Source of the DNA: Cryptomeria japonica
Lineage: Eukaryota; Streptophyta; Pinopsida; Cupressales; Cupressaceae
Assembly (NCBI RefSeq): GCF_030272615.1
Contig: NC_081413.1
Coordinates: forward strand, 446,688,538-446,752,537
Length of the DNA: 64,000 nucleotides
Direction: 5' to 3'
Position 1 is the stretch's first letter; each line of letters opens with the position of its first letter. Both the position numbers and the translations under genes were made by a program. Below the pieces are notes generated by a model. It searched no databases, was not told the origin of the DNA, and saw only the letters and a program-made list of their open reading frames with translations. Shown piece after piece: positions 45,112-57,410 of this stretch.

Positions 45112-46080
45112 ATAAAGGAGAGTATTGTTCATATTGTAGCCAAAGGCAAGAGGAAACATGGTAATATATACAATCTAAAATAATGTTTTGAATCCCAACA
45201 CATGTTGGGATAAGTGGATGAAAGATGGTTGTGGCATAGAAGATTAGGCCACATAAACTTTGATAATTTAGTTGCAGTAAGAAAAAAGGGGTATGTAAGA
45301 AATATACCACCAATTATAAAACCGGTGACCATATTTTGTGATGAATGTGTGAAAGGTAAGTAGACTAAGGTGAGCTTCAGGACAAAAGAACACAACACCT
45401 CAAGACCACTTGAAATAGTACATACAAATCTGTGTGGTCTAAATAGGACAAGAGATGTTGCCAGTGAAAGCTATTTTATCCTCTTCATTGATGAATATTC
45501 AAGAATGGCATGGGTCACTTTCCTACAAGATAAATCACAAGCATTTGATAGATTCAAGATCTTTTGGAAAATGGTAGAAAAGGAAAGTGGCTACAAACTA
45601 AAATGCCTAAGATCAGACCGGAGTAGAGAGTCCACATCAAATGATTTTGAAGATTACTATGAAAGACATGGAATCAAAAGGCAATACTTAGCCCCTAGGA
45701 CACTGCAACAAAATGGTGTGGTAGAAAGGGAGAACAAGACAGTCAAGGAGATGGCCAGAACCATGTTAAATAGCGCAAGTTTGTCAGACATGTATTGGAA
45801 GGAAGCGGTTCGTACTATTGCATATACCTTGAACTAGGTTCAACTAAGAACAAACAACAGAATGACACCTTATGAGTTGTGGTATGACTGGAAACCATCA
45901 GTCAAGTACTTCAAGGTATTTGGAAGCAAGTGTTTTATCAAGAGAGATATGGATGGTTTAGGTAGTTTTGATTGTAGGAGTGATGAAGGAATCTTCCTTG
46001 TTTACTCAGCTAATAACAAGGCCTAGAAATGCTACAAAAAAAGACTAAGAAGAGTTATTGAGAGTGTGCATGTAAGAGTT
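45112..46080 (+). pseudogene. Copia-D integrase (broken)
   Basis: GAG-pre-integrase part with LWHRRLGHINFDN (about 45230; WHR-H). Then the CDECVKGK finger half with a TAG, and the core 45370-45837: LEIVHTNLCGLNRTRD, LFIDEYSRMAWVTFL (first Asp), LRSDRSREST (second Asp, but the family GGE/F motif is SRE) and QQNGVVERENKTV (Glu). The C-terminal part has KYFKVFGSKCFIKRD and GIFLVYS. TAG stops at 45361, 45836 and 46024 sit mostly at Gln sites. Confidence 0.9.
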
Positions 46081-46400
46081 GATGAGGATATGCACAAAGG
46101 AAGACAAGCACAAGTGAACCGATATGATGATTCTGGTGATGAAGGAGAAGAATCTCAATAAGACAATGAACCAGAAGAAGAATCCAAAAAGGTCCCTAAC
46201 TGGTATATGTAGATAAAGCACCCAGAAAGAACAGATTTTAGGAAATAAGAGTGATGGTGTGTAGAATAGGAGAAGACTTGCCCAGAATAATGAACAAGTA
46301 AATTTCTGCCTTATGACTGAAGTAGAACCTAAAACAATCAATGAAGCCAACAAAACTCAAAAACTGATGGATGCAATGGAAGAAGAGTTGCAGTTGATTG

Positions 46401-49338
46401 TGTTGTTCTAAAAAATGAGCAGACTAAGTTCACCTGCAATCTATCTATGAAATAGCCAACTTCATACAATGAAGAACTTTAGGACTTGGACAACATAATA
46501 AGGATATGAATCCTTCTACTCCTCAGGCTCTAAAAAACCTAGGTGGGTGTACCTTTCATGCATTGAATCAGACCTATTACACACATGACAACATCAACCA
46601 AAGAAGATAGATCCAATAAGGCTTAACAACTAGGAGGTTACTACAGATGGGCTAGATCTACATTGACATCTCAACTAAGTTGAAGCATGAGATAGGTGGA
46701 ACAAACTAAACCTACAAAAATAAAAGTAAATGGATATTTGATCTTAAAAAAATCTTTGAGAACCCCCAGAATTTGCAAGACCAGTTCCTTATCCAAGGGC
46801 ATGGAGTCATACATCAAACTGTAAATGAAAACCTTCATTGCAAATCCACCTTCATCATTAAATATCCCTGCATTAATGCCTTACAAAAATGCATTACTTA
46901 GCTCACTCACTAAATCATTAAATCTTGAAAATATATCCCATTATCTATGATTGATTATAGAGTTTAAATTCTTCCTTGAAGAATACCTGCAAACAATCAC
47001 AACAATCTCCTTGAGATGATGAACTCCAGCCTCCTTGAGGACTTAATTTGTAAGAAATAAATATACATTCAGAGACAACTTTGTGTGAATTTATGCATGC
47101 CTTATATACATATAAATTTGCAACCACCTACAAGAAGGAAATATATTCCATTACTTGAAGAAAGACATTATATTACAAACTTGGAAAAACTTAGAATTGG
47201 AAACCAAGCTTAAGGAGCCTTGCTCACAAAATCTGGAACCCCTACAAAATGAGAAGACCTTCAAATAAGAAGGAAGAGAGAATAATTTTGGATTTTATCC
47301 CCTGACAATGGCAAGTACCAAGTCTTTTTGCATTAACTGCCCACACACTTGGCCTACATAAAATCTTCTCTTTCTGACTGAAAAATATATTATGAGATCC
47401 TGAGGTAACTGACCCAAAAATATTTTTTGTGGGTTACACTTGACTATAAAAATGGATTCCTTGGATTGAGATCTTTCCAATGATATATAATACTTATATA
47501 ATGGGGCAAAATATAATCCCTCAACCATAAATCCCTCTGCACGTCACTCATTATTTTCTCAATTTTCACTATAGTCTGAAACTATATATTTAACTTTGAA
47601 TTTCCCACACAGATATCTGCCACATGTCTTCCTCTAGATTGGCTCATGAGTCACTCTGGACTCCACCTGTCCTGCCATTTGAGCATGGCCAAATCCACCA
47701 CTTCCTTGTCTCTTCCTTGTCACTGATCTGTGATGGATATTCATCGTGCATCTCTGCATAGCTGATCAACGACCACCATCCGATCATTTACAACCTACTT
47801 GTTCTTTATTTCTCCTCTTAATTTCTCTCCTGTCAGGTCCCACCACTTGGTCACCAAGTCACACTGATTAGCCATCGAGCCACTATCCATCGTGACATAG
47901 TGACCACCATCAGATCCTCCATTCGACCGTCAGATCTTCCTTGACTTGCCCACCCATTAATTTGCCTAGGCTAATCTCTCTTCTACCAGGTCTGTCATGT
48001 GTCACTCCCTAATTTGCACTGAGCCCACCTTGACCACCACCTAAAATGCTACCTTCCCAGTCCCTATGTCATGGGGGATAACCAATGAGCACCTTCATCT
48101 CACAGTATAGCGATAACTGTTAGATCGGCTCAAACCTGCTTGCTCCTTAATACCTGAACCACTCACCTTTTCCACACGTGCTTTGTCAGCAAGTCATGAG
48201 GGATAACTTGCGAGATTCTTTACATTGCGGTATAGAAACCATCATTAGATCTCTTTGCCCAACTATCAAATCTACTCAATTTGCTTGGTCTTTACCTAGT
48301 CATCCATCAGTGCCACATGTCTCCTCTGGCCTGCTTGCGGATCTACCTATCTCACCACTTGGACCTACCACTAGAATTGGGCCCACCTTGGTTCATTTGA
48401 TATTATTCTTTTGGGCAAACTTCCTCCTTCAGTGAACTACTCACATGTCTCATCAATACCTTAGTTTCATCGATACCATTTATTTTATCGGTGGGACCAG
48501 TTCTAATTTATTCGATGCACCTTATGTCGATGGAATCGATGCTTTTGGTGAATCCTTTTAGAGATCGATCGATGCCAAGGTTTTCTTGATAAGTTACTCT
48601 TTGGTTTGTCTGCACATCCACCTGTCTGCCAACTTCTGTGAGGGTATTCATTTCGAGCACTTCACAACCGTGGTACAGCGACAGTCATGAACAGCCCCAA
48701 AATTTTACACCACCATTCATCTTCCTTAGATCTACCATTGGATCTCAGCGATCTACTCAAACTTTAACTCACCCCTTTTCGACATGTTCTTTGTCACCAA
48801 GTCATGGTGAGTATTTGGTGGGCATATTTTTATTGCAGTATAGAGACCATTGTTGGATCATTTGCAATCACTATTGATTTGCTTGACTTGCTCGCTGGTT
48901 AATTTTTCCCTTCTAATGCAAAATTTGGGCACTTTGAGATGTGCGTGTGGGGCCCACTAGATCATTGAATGGATCCTTGTCAAAAGACCATAAGCTTTGA
49001 CACTATGTATGCGGTTCTTCATTCCTAGCAACTGAAACCACTTGGAAGTTCCAAAACCCTTACTCTGTTTGCAACCATGCAACCCCATCTAGCTCACGGC
49101 AAGGAAGACTTTGGTTCTACACTTGCCAATTGCCTTTGCTTGTATTTTCTTCCATTGATCGGATTTGCTAAGAGTTTCATGGACCACATGATAGGCACGT
49201 GAGGGAAAGGTACTAGCTTCATTTTTCATGCCCTCAAACTAGGCGATTTGGGTTGATTCATTAGGTGGCATACTGAAAGTGCAGAGTAGAATTTTCAAAT
49301 GGGCCTCTCAAAATAGAAAATTTTTATAGGTCCCAACA
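46401..49338 (-). mobile_element. Solo gypsy LTR (2.94 kb) inside Copia-D pol
   Basis: Perfect 5-bp duplication GATTG at 46396-46400 and 49339-49343; ends TGTTGTTC...CCCAACA. It interrupts the linker before Copia-D RT (EEELQ | [10 protein letters not shown]). No internal domains. It shares ACCTAGGTGGGTGTACCT (about 46541) with the Gypsy-1 LTR start, and GCCAAGTC...TATAGCGA repeats plus a TCGAT cluster (48455-48575) with the Gypsy-3 LTR, so it is a Tat-like gypsy LTR, minus by comparison with Gypsy-1. It contains no reading frame like the Gypsy-1 LTR ORF. Confidence 0.9.
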
Positions 49339-49343
49339 GATTG

Positions 49344-50790
49344 AGAAGAACAAGACTTGTGAATTAGTCCGTAGACCAGAAGACAAGAACAACATTGGCA
49401 CCAAATGGGTCTACTTGAATAACATGAATGAAGAAGGTAACATTGTTAGGCATAAAACTAGACTTGTGTGCAAGGGATACTCTCAAGTAGAGGGTATTGA
49501 TTTTCAAGAAACATTTGCACTTGTAGCTAGATTAGAAGCAATAAGAATGTTTCTAGGTTTTTCAACCTATAAGGGTTATAAGGTATATCAAATAGATGTA
49601 AAATCTGCCTTCCTTAATGGAAATTTAAAAGAAGTGTACATGGAGCAACCAGAAGGGTTTCTATTATATGATCATGAAACCTTTGTGTGCTAGTTCAAGA
49701 AAGCTCCGTATGGTTTAAACTAGGCTCCTAGATTATGGTATTCAAGGTTAGATTAGTATTTGAAGGAGCAAGGATTCAAAAAGGGGAGTGCTGACAACAA
49801 TTAATAGATCAAGGTAGATGAAAATTGCATGATCATTATGGTTGTGTATGTACATAACATCATCTTTGGAGGCAACAAGGACACTCTTTGCAAAGATTTT
49901 GTTGATCAAATGCAGTCAGAATTTGAGATGTCAATTCTCGGAGAATTTACATACTTCCTTGGTTTGAAAATATCATAGCTAGATAAGGGATTCTTTATCT
50001 CACAAACCAAGTCTGTAAAGGACATGTTAAAGAAGTTTCAAATCGAGGACTACAAACTGGTGAGTATCCCCATGGTGACTGGAAACAAATTAAGAAAGAA
50101 CGATGAATCAGTGGTGGTGGATTAGATATTGTATAGATCCATGATAGGCAACTTATTATATCTTATTGCTTCTATACAGGATATAGTGTAGGTAGTGTGC
50201 ATGGTGGCTATATTTCAAGCTACACATAAGCAGTCACATATGAATGTCGTAAGAAAATTTTTTAGGTACCTACAAGAAACACTTAGTTATGGATTATCGT
50301 ACCCCAAACAAGGGAAATTCATCTTGGAAACATATACTGATGCTGATTGGGTAGGCTGCATTGATGACCGAAAGAGCACAAGTGGTAGTGCATTCTTCCT
50401 AGGTGACCTATTGGTCTCATGACATAGCAAGAAGTAGGTTTTAGTCTCTCTATCAACTGCTGAAGTAGAATACATTGTTGCTGCTACATGCTGCTCTCAA
50501 GTTCTTTGGATGAAGGAAGCCCTCAAGGACATACAGGTGGACATCTCTAATCCTATTTCCATCTGGTGTGATAATTCAAGTGCCATCAATATATCAAAGA
50601 ATATGGTGATACATTCAAGGACCAAGCATATAGCCATCAAATATCATTTTCTCAAAGAGAAGGTTGAAGGATAGGAAGTAAAGATAGAATATGTTCCTAC
50701 AAGAGAACAAGTGGCAAACATCTTCACCAAACCATTACCGGTAAGCACTTTTAAGTACTTAAGACACAAGTTGGGAGTTGTGTCACCTTC
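49344..50790 (+). pseudogene. Copia-D reverse transcriptase / RNase H (broken)
   Basis: RT motifs: [53 protein letters not shown]-stop-APRLWY. The catalytic YVDD box reads YVHN, so both Asp are lost. Then TYFLGLKI and LYRSMIGNLLYL. RNase H: YTDADWVGCIDDRKSTSG, SLSTAEVEYIVAA, IWCDNSSAI, HIAIKYHFL, ending FTKPLP and KLGVVSP. Stops at about 49692, 49720, 49753, 49977, 50122, 50188, 50434 and 50672 are TAG, nearly all at Gln positions; one W reads TGA (50419). Confidence 0.93.
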
Positions 50791-51238
50791 CTCATGCACT
50801 TACGATTGGAAGGAGATCTATGGTTCAAGGGGAGTTCATGGTAAAATCTCCTATCTCTTGAACCATATGCTCGACATAGGGGTAGATCAAGTGTTTATGA
50901 TGCAGATTCGGCATGCTTGAACTTATGGGTGTACTAATATCATCAACTGCAAAAGAAACATTTTTTTTAGGAATACCCAAGAGAATTTCATGATTATGGG
51001 TATCTACTTTCCCACTTGGAAGCACTCATAGTACAATCACATTTTAATTTTTCTATGTTGTTGGTTGAGTGTATTGTGGCCAAAAGGGGAGAATACACTG
51101 TATAATCAGTAGAGAATGGATTTGATAAAAGGATGCCTTGACCCTTTGTCATTGTTGTCAAAGGTGGAGAATGGTCAAATGGGTTGGATACAGGATGGAG
51201 GAATGGAGTATGTTGAAATTAATGCCAAAGGGGGATAT
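50791..51238 (+). promoter_or_regulatory. Copia-D 3' untranslated segment with polypurine tracts
   Basis: No gene. Tracts: GGCCAAAAGGGGAGAA (about 51078), GTCAAAGGTGGAGAA (about 51158) and GCCAAAGGGGGATAT (51224-51238), the last next to the LTR. Part aligns with 20640-20890 of Copia-C. Confidence 0.8.
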
Positions 51239-52953
51239 TGTTGGCATTATATTGTCATTGATGTCAATTGGTATGGAATGGTCATTAGTGAGTCGGTAAT
51301 GGTGACTGGTATGGGTGGTAAGTAATGATGTTAACTAGTATGAATGATGGAGTCTGTAAGTAGATAGACAGGTATGCTACCAATACATATGAAGTGCATC
51401 ATTGACCAATAAAGTAGGACTACCAGCAAGGCAAAGAAAGCAAGCAAAAGAAGAACTGAAGAATGTAAACTGGTATACACAGAGAAGTTTAATGTTGTTG
51501 TTAAAATAGACTGAGTAGTTGGACCAACATGTTTGATGGAAGGCCAAGTCGATCCACCGACAAAGAAGAGGTCAATAGATATGAAGGACCACCGATGAAG
51601 GTAGGGTATACTAGTAAGGTTAGTTGAATCGGTAGTCAATCTTGGTCAATGAAGGATATCAAACCGACATATAAACCAAGCATAGGTGTATGTCGACAAG
51701 GATGACAGGTGGAAGCTAGGTGGTGATCACATAGAGGTTGATGAAGTATTCATCAGTGTAACAGTCAGCAAGCAGGTCAGTTTTCATGAAGAACCCACAA
51801 ATCATGGGAGGATAGTAGAAGGTTGCGGCTCGAGGAAGACAAGGTAGAAAGTGATTGAACAAACCCTGCAAGAATATCCGATCTTTGTACCTATTTGTCA
51901 AATGAAACAATCGAGCCATTAATGGAGTTTAACAAAGAAACATAGGAAACCATGTTCAAGACATCCAAATATAGAAAAACACATTGGAATGAAAGGGGTT
52001 GGCAATGTCGATCAATGACATGTAGATCATCACTCCATAAAAGTAGATTAGATCAAATCCAATATGGACTGAGTTGGTGAAGGTAAAACCTAACATGACA
52101 CCATTTGAATGCATCTTTTGGCGGGAACCCTAAAAGATAAATATGTCATCTCAAAATTGAAATCAATTGATGCTTGATAAGAGATGTGAGGGAAGAGAGA
52201 CCGAGAAAGAAAGATAATCTACGTTAGAGCTATTTTATCAAGGAGTTACAGTGTGTGTTAGAAAGTTGAACTAGTGACAGGGTCTAGTTGGTAGAGACAG
52301 AGTAATCGGTAAACTATCGTAGTTCTAATAGTCTAATAAACTAGTGAGGAGTGATTGGTTAAGAAGGCATCCAAGAGTGACACAGTGGAGTGTGAGGCTG
52401 AGTGAGAGAGAAGAGAGGTTGGGAGTAACCAGTGAGTGATAAGAGAGAGTAATCTGATAACCGGCAATGTGAGAACGAGTGAAGAATAAAAGGTTGTTAA
52501 CCGATAAAATTTTATTGATCAAGTGTTGCAGAACTCATTTTCAACCAGGTGCTATCACTGTATCAAAATTGTATTTCATTATATAATACTGAGTTGGAGC
52601 TTGGCGCAAGGGTTGGTGCTTCTTGGGTTGGTGCCTTAAATTGGTAGGGATTGGTGCTCCTTTCATTGGTGCCCTAAATCATTGTAATGTTTTATGTCAT
52701 TGTGAGGTTGGATTGGAGCAGTAGACTCCAACAACATTTCTCACTGAGGTTTTTCCCATACTGGGTTTTCCTCGTACATCAGGTATTGTGGGTTAAGTAT
52801 ATGTGTGTTTTCCTTTTTGATATCTACTATTATCTTACCGATTTGTTTGTTTAGTGTTTAGGTTGATAATCGGTATTCCAAACTTGGTTTAAAAAGAAAA
52901 TAATTCAGGAAGCACTGATTCAACCCCCTCTCAATGGTACATTGTGCTCAACA
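51239..52953 (+). repeat. Copia-D 3' LTR (1,715 bp)
   Basis: Starts TGTTGGCATTATATTG and ends ATTGTGCTCAACA, followed by target duplication TAGGA. Contains the TTGGGTTGGTGCC tandem units (about 52600-52670), TTTTTCCCATACTGGGTTTTCC (about 52750) and CAACCCCCTCTCAATGG. No coding region. Confidence 0.93.
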
Positions 52954-53590
52954 TAGGATCATGAGGGGCCAAAAAGTGGTGATATCCTGACTAAATTCCT
53001 TATTGATAAGTTGATTGAAAACTATCTATAACTTTCAAACATGATCACATTTTTTGAATCCAAAACATGAATCACATTCTATGCTTTTTATACTATAGGA
53101 TTATAAAAAATAAAATGAATTTCATTAAGTTTTGACCAAGTTATGGTGGTCAGACATACAAGTTTTTTATATTTTTAAAAACGTTGTAGTAAAAAAATCA
53201 TAATTAATTATTTATTTCAAAAAATATACAAAAAAAATATGTGTCACATTTGGACATGAGTCTTATACGTATATCAAAAATATTTTTTTTAAATATTATT
53301 TTGATTGTGGTTAGGGTGATCAGACAGACACCCACTTCTTATCTTTTCCCTGAAGTTTTAGTATTACTACATTGAAATTTCAAATTTTCGTCAAATAGAT
53401 TTTTTAAAATTTTTTTTCAGAAAACAACTAGCAGCTTAAAAACTACATTCAATTTACTATAGATTCTATTCTTACACATTTTTGAAATAATGTTGGTAAC
53501 TTATTCAAATTTTTACATCAAGTTGCCTAACTCTATTTTTTTAATTTTCATTGCCACTTAAAAGCCTATTTGGCCCACCATGATCTTACA
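52954..53590. mobile_element. Candidate inverted-repeat DNA element (right part; left tip at 24500)
   Basis: The left arm TGTAGGATCATGAGGGG (24500-24506 joined to 52959 onward across Copia-D) is an imperfect inverted repeat of the right arm at 53564-53590 (complement TGTAAGATCATGGTGGG); 21 of 27 positions agree. Between them lies about 590 bp of AT-rich noncoding DNA with two GTCAGACA/ATCAGACA copies (53151 and 53309). Size and arms suggest a MITE-like element. No clear target duplication outside the arms. Confidence 0.4.
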
Positions 53591-55156
53591 CATATGTAGT
53601 GTCCCTCCCTGATTCATCTTGCTTTAAGTTCATCCATAGACCATATTGATATAGCTTAGTCTATTTTATTATGATTTGATGGTACCTAACCATGTATTCA
53701 CACTATTTTATGATATGATGATGATTGTGTTAGTGCTTGTTTGATTGTGGGTGTCTTCTATTATATTCGTGATAGAGATGATGTCATATCACTCATTGCG
53801 AGCATGATATGATGTTATGATTCTCCTCACTTGGATGCCTACTCTATAATATATGTTATGGTATATGTTATCTCACTTGTGTTGGTGATGATAGGTTTGG
53901 AGGTACCAGAAATCAACTCCATGTGGCTTCACAAGTCTGAGCTTGTCTTATCCCAATGGAAAGTTGATTGAAGATGACATGAAAACTTGTTCTACACTCT
54001 AGGTTTAAGATTGATTACCCTTGTCAATCTTTGTGTGAGTTTTTGTTCAGTTTTGAGTGATCTCTTGAGTTGCCCTTTGTTATCTTGTGTGGTGTATTGT
54101 GTTTATTGTTTGATTTAATGACGTATTCAAGGTAGGGAGACCTAATGAAGGACATACCCACCTTGCAACCTATAACACAAAACACCATGCAAGATACTAG
54201 CAACCGGTAACATATTATAAAATATAACCGGTAAGAAACCCTAACTGGTAGAAGCAACACAAGATATAAATGGTAACTCAAAAAATCAATCACTATATCC
54301 ATTTAATGAATTACATAAGCCTTCAGTGGCTACACATGTTGGACCGTAGCCTAGGATGACAAAAAAATCCATACAACACAAATCTAAGATTCACAGATCC
54401 TCTACTTGACAAATAGGCCTCTGGTAATAGTCTCAACTGATCTGGACCTCAGTCCATTCATACTTCAGTCCCCCAGACTAGAATCTATCTATAAACTACA
54501 TCTTCACTCGATCTCATCTTCCTCTGATCTTTATCCCCTAAAATGAATCTCAAAACTTTCCCTTTATACCATCTGTAAGCAATAACAACTCGATCAATTC
54601 AGCCAAAGACCAACCAGTTCATGATGAAACATGTAAATGATAACATGTCAGCCCAAATCACCAAGAACATCATCAAATGCATAAAATTACATGCGGTCCT
54701 CCATGAACATCAGACAAGGCTCAAAAAAACTTCGCTCAACAATCTCCAGGTTATGGAAACCATCTGCAACTCGATTTATCCTCGATCCATACTCTACAAA
54801 ACCAACTAGTAAAAACACACCAATACTGGGATTGATGTCTTAGCAGGATTAAATCCAAATGTTGGTTTGAACTACTTTGGTGCTCCTGCATCAGACTCTT
54901 GAGGTTAATTAAAAAGTGAGTCCCATCACTTGATCTGATTCGGCGATCTATCAGTAAGTACTTGCAACTACCTCAAGGGTTTGGTGGTTTGACTACAGGT
55001 TCTAGTTGCCTCTCCTCGGCAATCTAACGATCCACCTTGCAGCCTACCTTAGTTCAACAATCTGTTCAAGTCTCCACAAACTAACTACCTCAAGCTCAAG
55101 CTCTAGGTTTGGTGGTCTACTTGCAAGCCTTGCATTGCCTCATGCTCAGTGATATA
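53591..55156. other. Unassigned sequence
   Basis: No coding region supported. 53591-54110 is AT-rich with no recognised element. 54170-54260 has several (A)ACCGGTA motifs like those in copia LTRs and may be an LTR scrap. 54960-55156 contains two diverged copies of a segment with core GGTTTGGTGGT(T/C)T (about 54978 and 55116). Confidence 0.5.
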
Positions 55157-57410
55157 TGTTAGATACAATGCACCACTGAGAGGAGGGTGAATCAGTGGTT
55201 CTCAATATTTTCCCTTTAACTATCCTATGTGTGTATCCTAGTTTTCAGATCTAACTCAATGTAAAATTACTGGTTAGTGGGGAGACTAATCACAAAGGCA
55301 TTCACACATAAAGGGACATCACATAACACCAACATATATGATAAAAACTCAAGATGGGAAAAACCTCTATGAGAAATGCTACTGGAGTCTACTGCTCCAA
55401 TCTAGCCTCATAATGAGTCTCTAATTACAATTTTTAGGACACCAATCCAAGGAGCACCAACCCCTAATTTTAGGGAACCAACCCAAGGAGATCCAACCTA
55501 TGATTTAGGGAAACAACTCAAGAAGCACTAACCCAAGGAGCTACAATCCCTACACTAAGCTCCAACTCAGTGAATACAAAACATAATCATTTACAAGCTA
55601 ATAGCCTTGTTACAAATGGATTTTGTAACTCTTCTTCAAATCTCTCTACTGGATCTTCCATTCTCTCTCTTTGTTGGTTCTCTCTACTGGTTTTCCAGTT
55701 CTCTTAACTGCTCTACTGCTCTCCACCAGTTCTATCTTTTGTCGATTCCTTCTTGCCTACTCTACATTCTTCTACAACTCTTCTCTATCGGTTTGGTCAC
55801 CTTCGGTTATCTCCCTATTGTTGGTTGAACTCTTCAACCCTAATCTATCTCACACTCAGTCTCTCTTTTGATACTCGTTGAGTACTTGACTGATTTCTTC
55901 TCACATGCAACAACACTCTCTCATTCAACTGTTTGTCATTTGCTTTAACCTCATCAGTTAAACCTTTGCCAAAACCTATTATTGGTTGTCTCCTTGCTCC
56001 TTGACCTCTATGATCCTATGTAGATATCACACTTCATCTACTTATCTATTTTCCCTTGTGCATCACTTGACAACATCTCTCTCTGAGGCATCATCCAATT
56101 TGTCTTTGGCCCGCATATTTGTATTTAGACATTCCCACCAAAAGTAACATTCAAACTTGGCATCTTACGGTTTCTTCCAGTGATCATGAGGCACATTGAA
56201 TCCAATCAAATCTCGTTTGATTTGAGATCAAACATAACTATCTGCACATCACCTCCATTAACATTCCTTCCAATACACATTTGCTAAACTTAGAAAACAT
56301 GGACAGTCAGTCTGCAAGACACAAGATCAATCACCATAAATGGTTCTACAAATTTCATCACCAAGCTCATTTTGCACCTAGACACTTTGTATTGATCAAT
56401 GTATCCCATTGATCACCTCTGTTTGACCTTCCTTGAGCCACACACCTCTGCAACTCCTCTACATCACATCCCATGATTTATGAGGTCTACAATTAATATT
56501 GATCCACTCTGCAACAACCTCATAAATGCATACTCCATCTACCACTGCATGCATGTCTGCCACCTTGACTCCATGTGGCACCTTTGTCAACATCCACCTT
56601 AGCTTGGACCTCTATGTCGGTTCAGATAGGATCACCGACCAAACACTCAACCAGTCCTTATTTTTTGCTGGTTCACTAACCCTGCTGGTATCTCACACTT
56701 TACTGGTTTCCCTTCATGTCTGCACTTTGTTGATCTTCTGGTGGAATACCTTAACTAGTCGCTAGACATGTCTATCCATAGCATGCTCATTTACATCAAG
56801 TAGGAGCACATCACTTAGCCTCTTTGCTTCCTTACTATTTCTCATGCTCACCGATAGCCATCACGATGACACCATGTCATCAACCTTCAACTGATACCAT
56901 CTAAGGCATCTGCATGCTGGTTGCATTCTCTATCTGCAAAGACTCAACTTTTTCTTCTTCACCATCAGACCAAACATCATCTTAGCCGGTTTGTCATGGT
57001 GACAAACCCATCACTTCTTTACTTCTTTACTCTTCCTTTTCTAATTACATTCACCTGAGGCATCCTTTTGTTTTATCGGTTAGATTCGGTGTGAGCCTTC
57101 AAACACTTGCGTTTACCTCTTCTTCCTTATGTCACAAAACTAAGATGCATAATTTGCATAATAGGAGATAAGCTCCACTTACTGGTTGGAGTGAGTCCTT
57201 GTCATCTACATGCTACAATGCACTCATGATCTGGAATGGGTACATTCATCGTCAGCCATCTTTTCACATGGTGACTGCATTTCTATACAGTGGGAGTCCT
57301 ATTGTTCTGCATCCACACAACATATCGATGACCTGTACATCCTTCTTCACTAATGTTGATGTGATTTAGGTAACATCTTGCCTCTTCATCACAAACAATA
57401 TCTCAAGCCA
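55157..57410 (-). repeat. Truncated copia LTR (Copia-C-like), minus strand
   Basis: The + strand start TGTTAGATACAATGCACCACTGAG is the complement of the usual LTR 3' end. Then come reversed copies of the pyrimidine box, TTTTTCCC box (about 55352) and TTGGGTTGG units (55435-55555). It aligns in reverse with the Copia-C LTR, for example TAGACATGTCT at 56763 versus 22252 and GTTTGTGATGAAGAGGCAA at about 57385 versus 21680. The first ~330 bp of the LTR are missing at 57410, where gypsy LTR sequence begins. No PBS or internal region adjoins at 55157. Confidence 0.8.

Larger units (their letters stand above)
24507..52953 (+). mobile_element. Copia-D, full-length Sirevirus-like element with nested insertions
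   Basis: Bounded by 5-bp duplication TAGGA (24502-24506 and 52954-52958). Order on +: 5' LTR (24507-24548 plus 41165-42552), PBS, gag, protease, integrase, RT-RNase H, PPTs, 3' LTR (51239-52953). Gypsy-1 interrupts the 5' LTR and a solo LTR interrupts pol between integrase and RT. In the first 104 aligned bases after the Gypsy-1 junction the two LTRs differ at 9 positions by eye. About 220 bp of the 5' LTR was lost at the Gypsy-1 junction. Confidence 0.93.

Noticed and set aside
47290-48880. Several 60-90 codon reading frames in the 46.4-49.3 kb insertion
   Set aside because: All lie in a solo LTR with TSD; they are short, Ser/Pro/Cys-rich and unrelated to known domains.
52954-53600. Continuation of the PPR pseudogene right of Copia-D
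   Set aside because: No PPR pattern in any frame; the sequence is AT-rich and bounded by inverted repeats.
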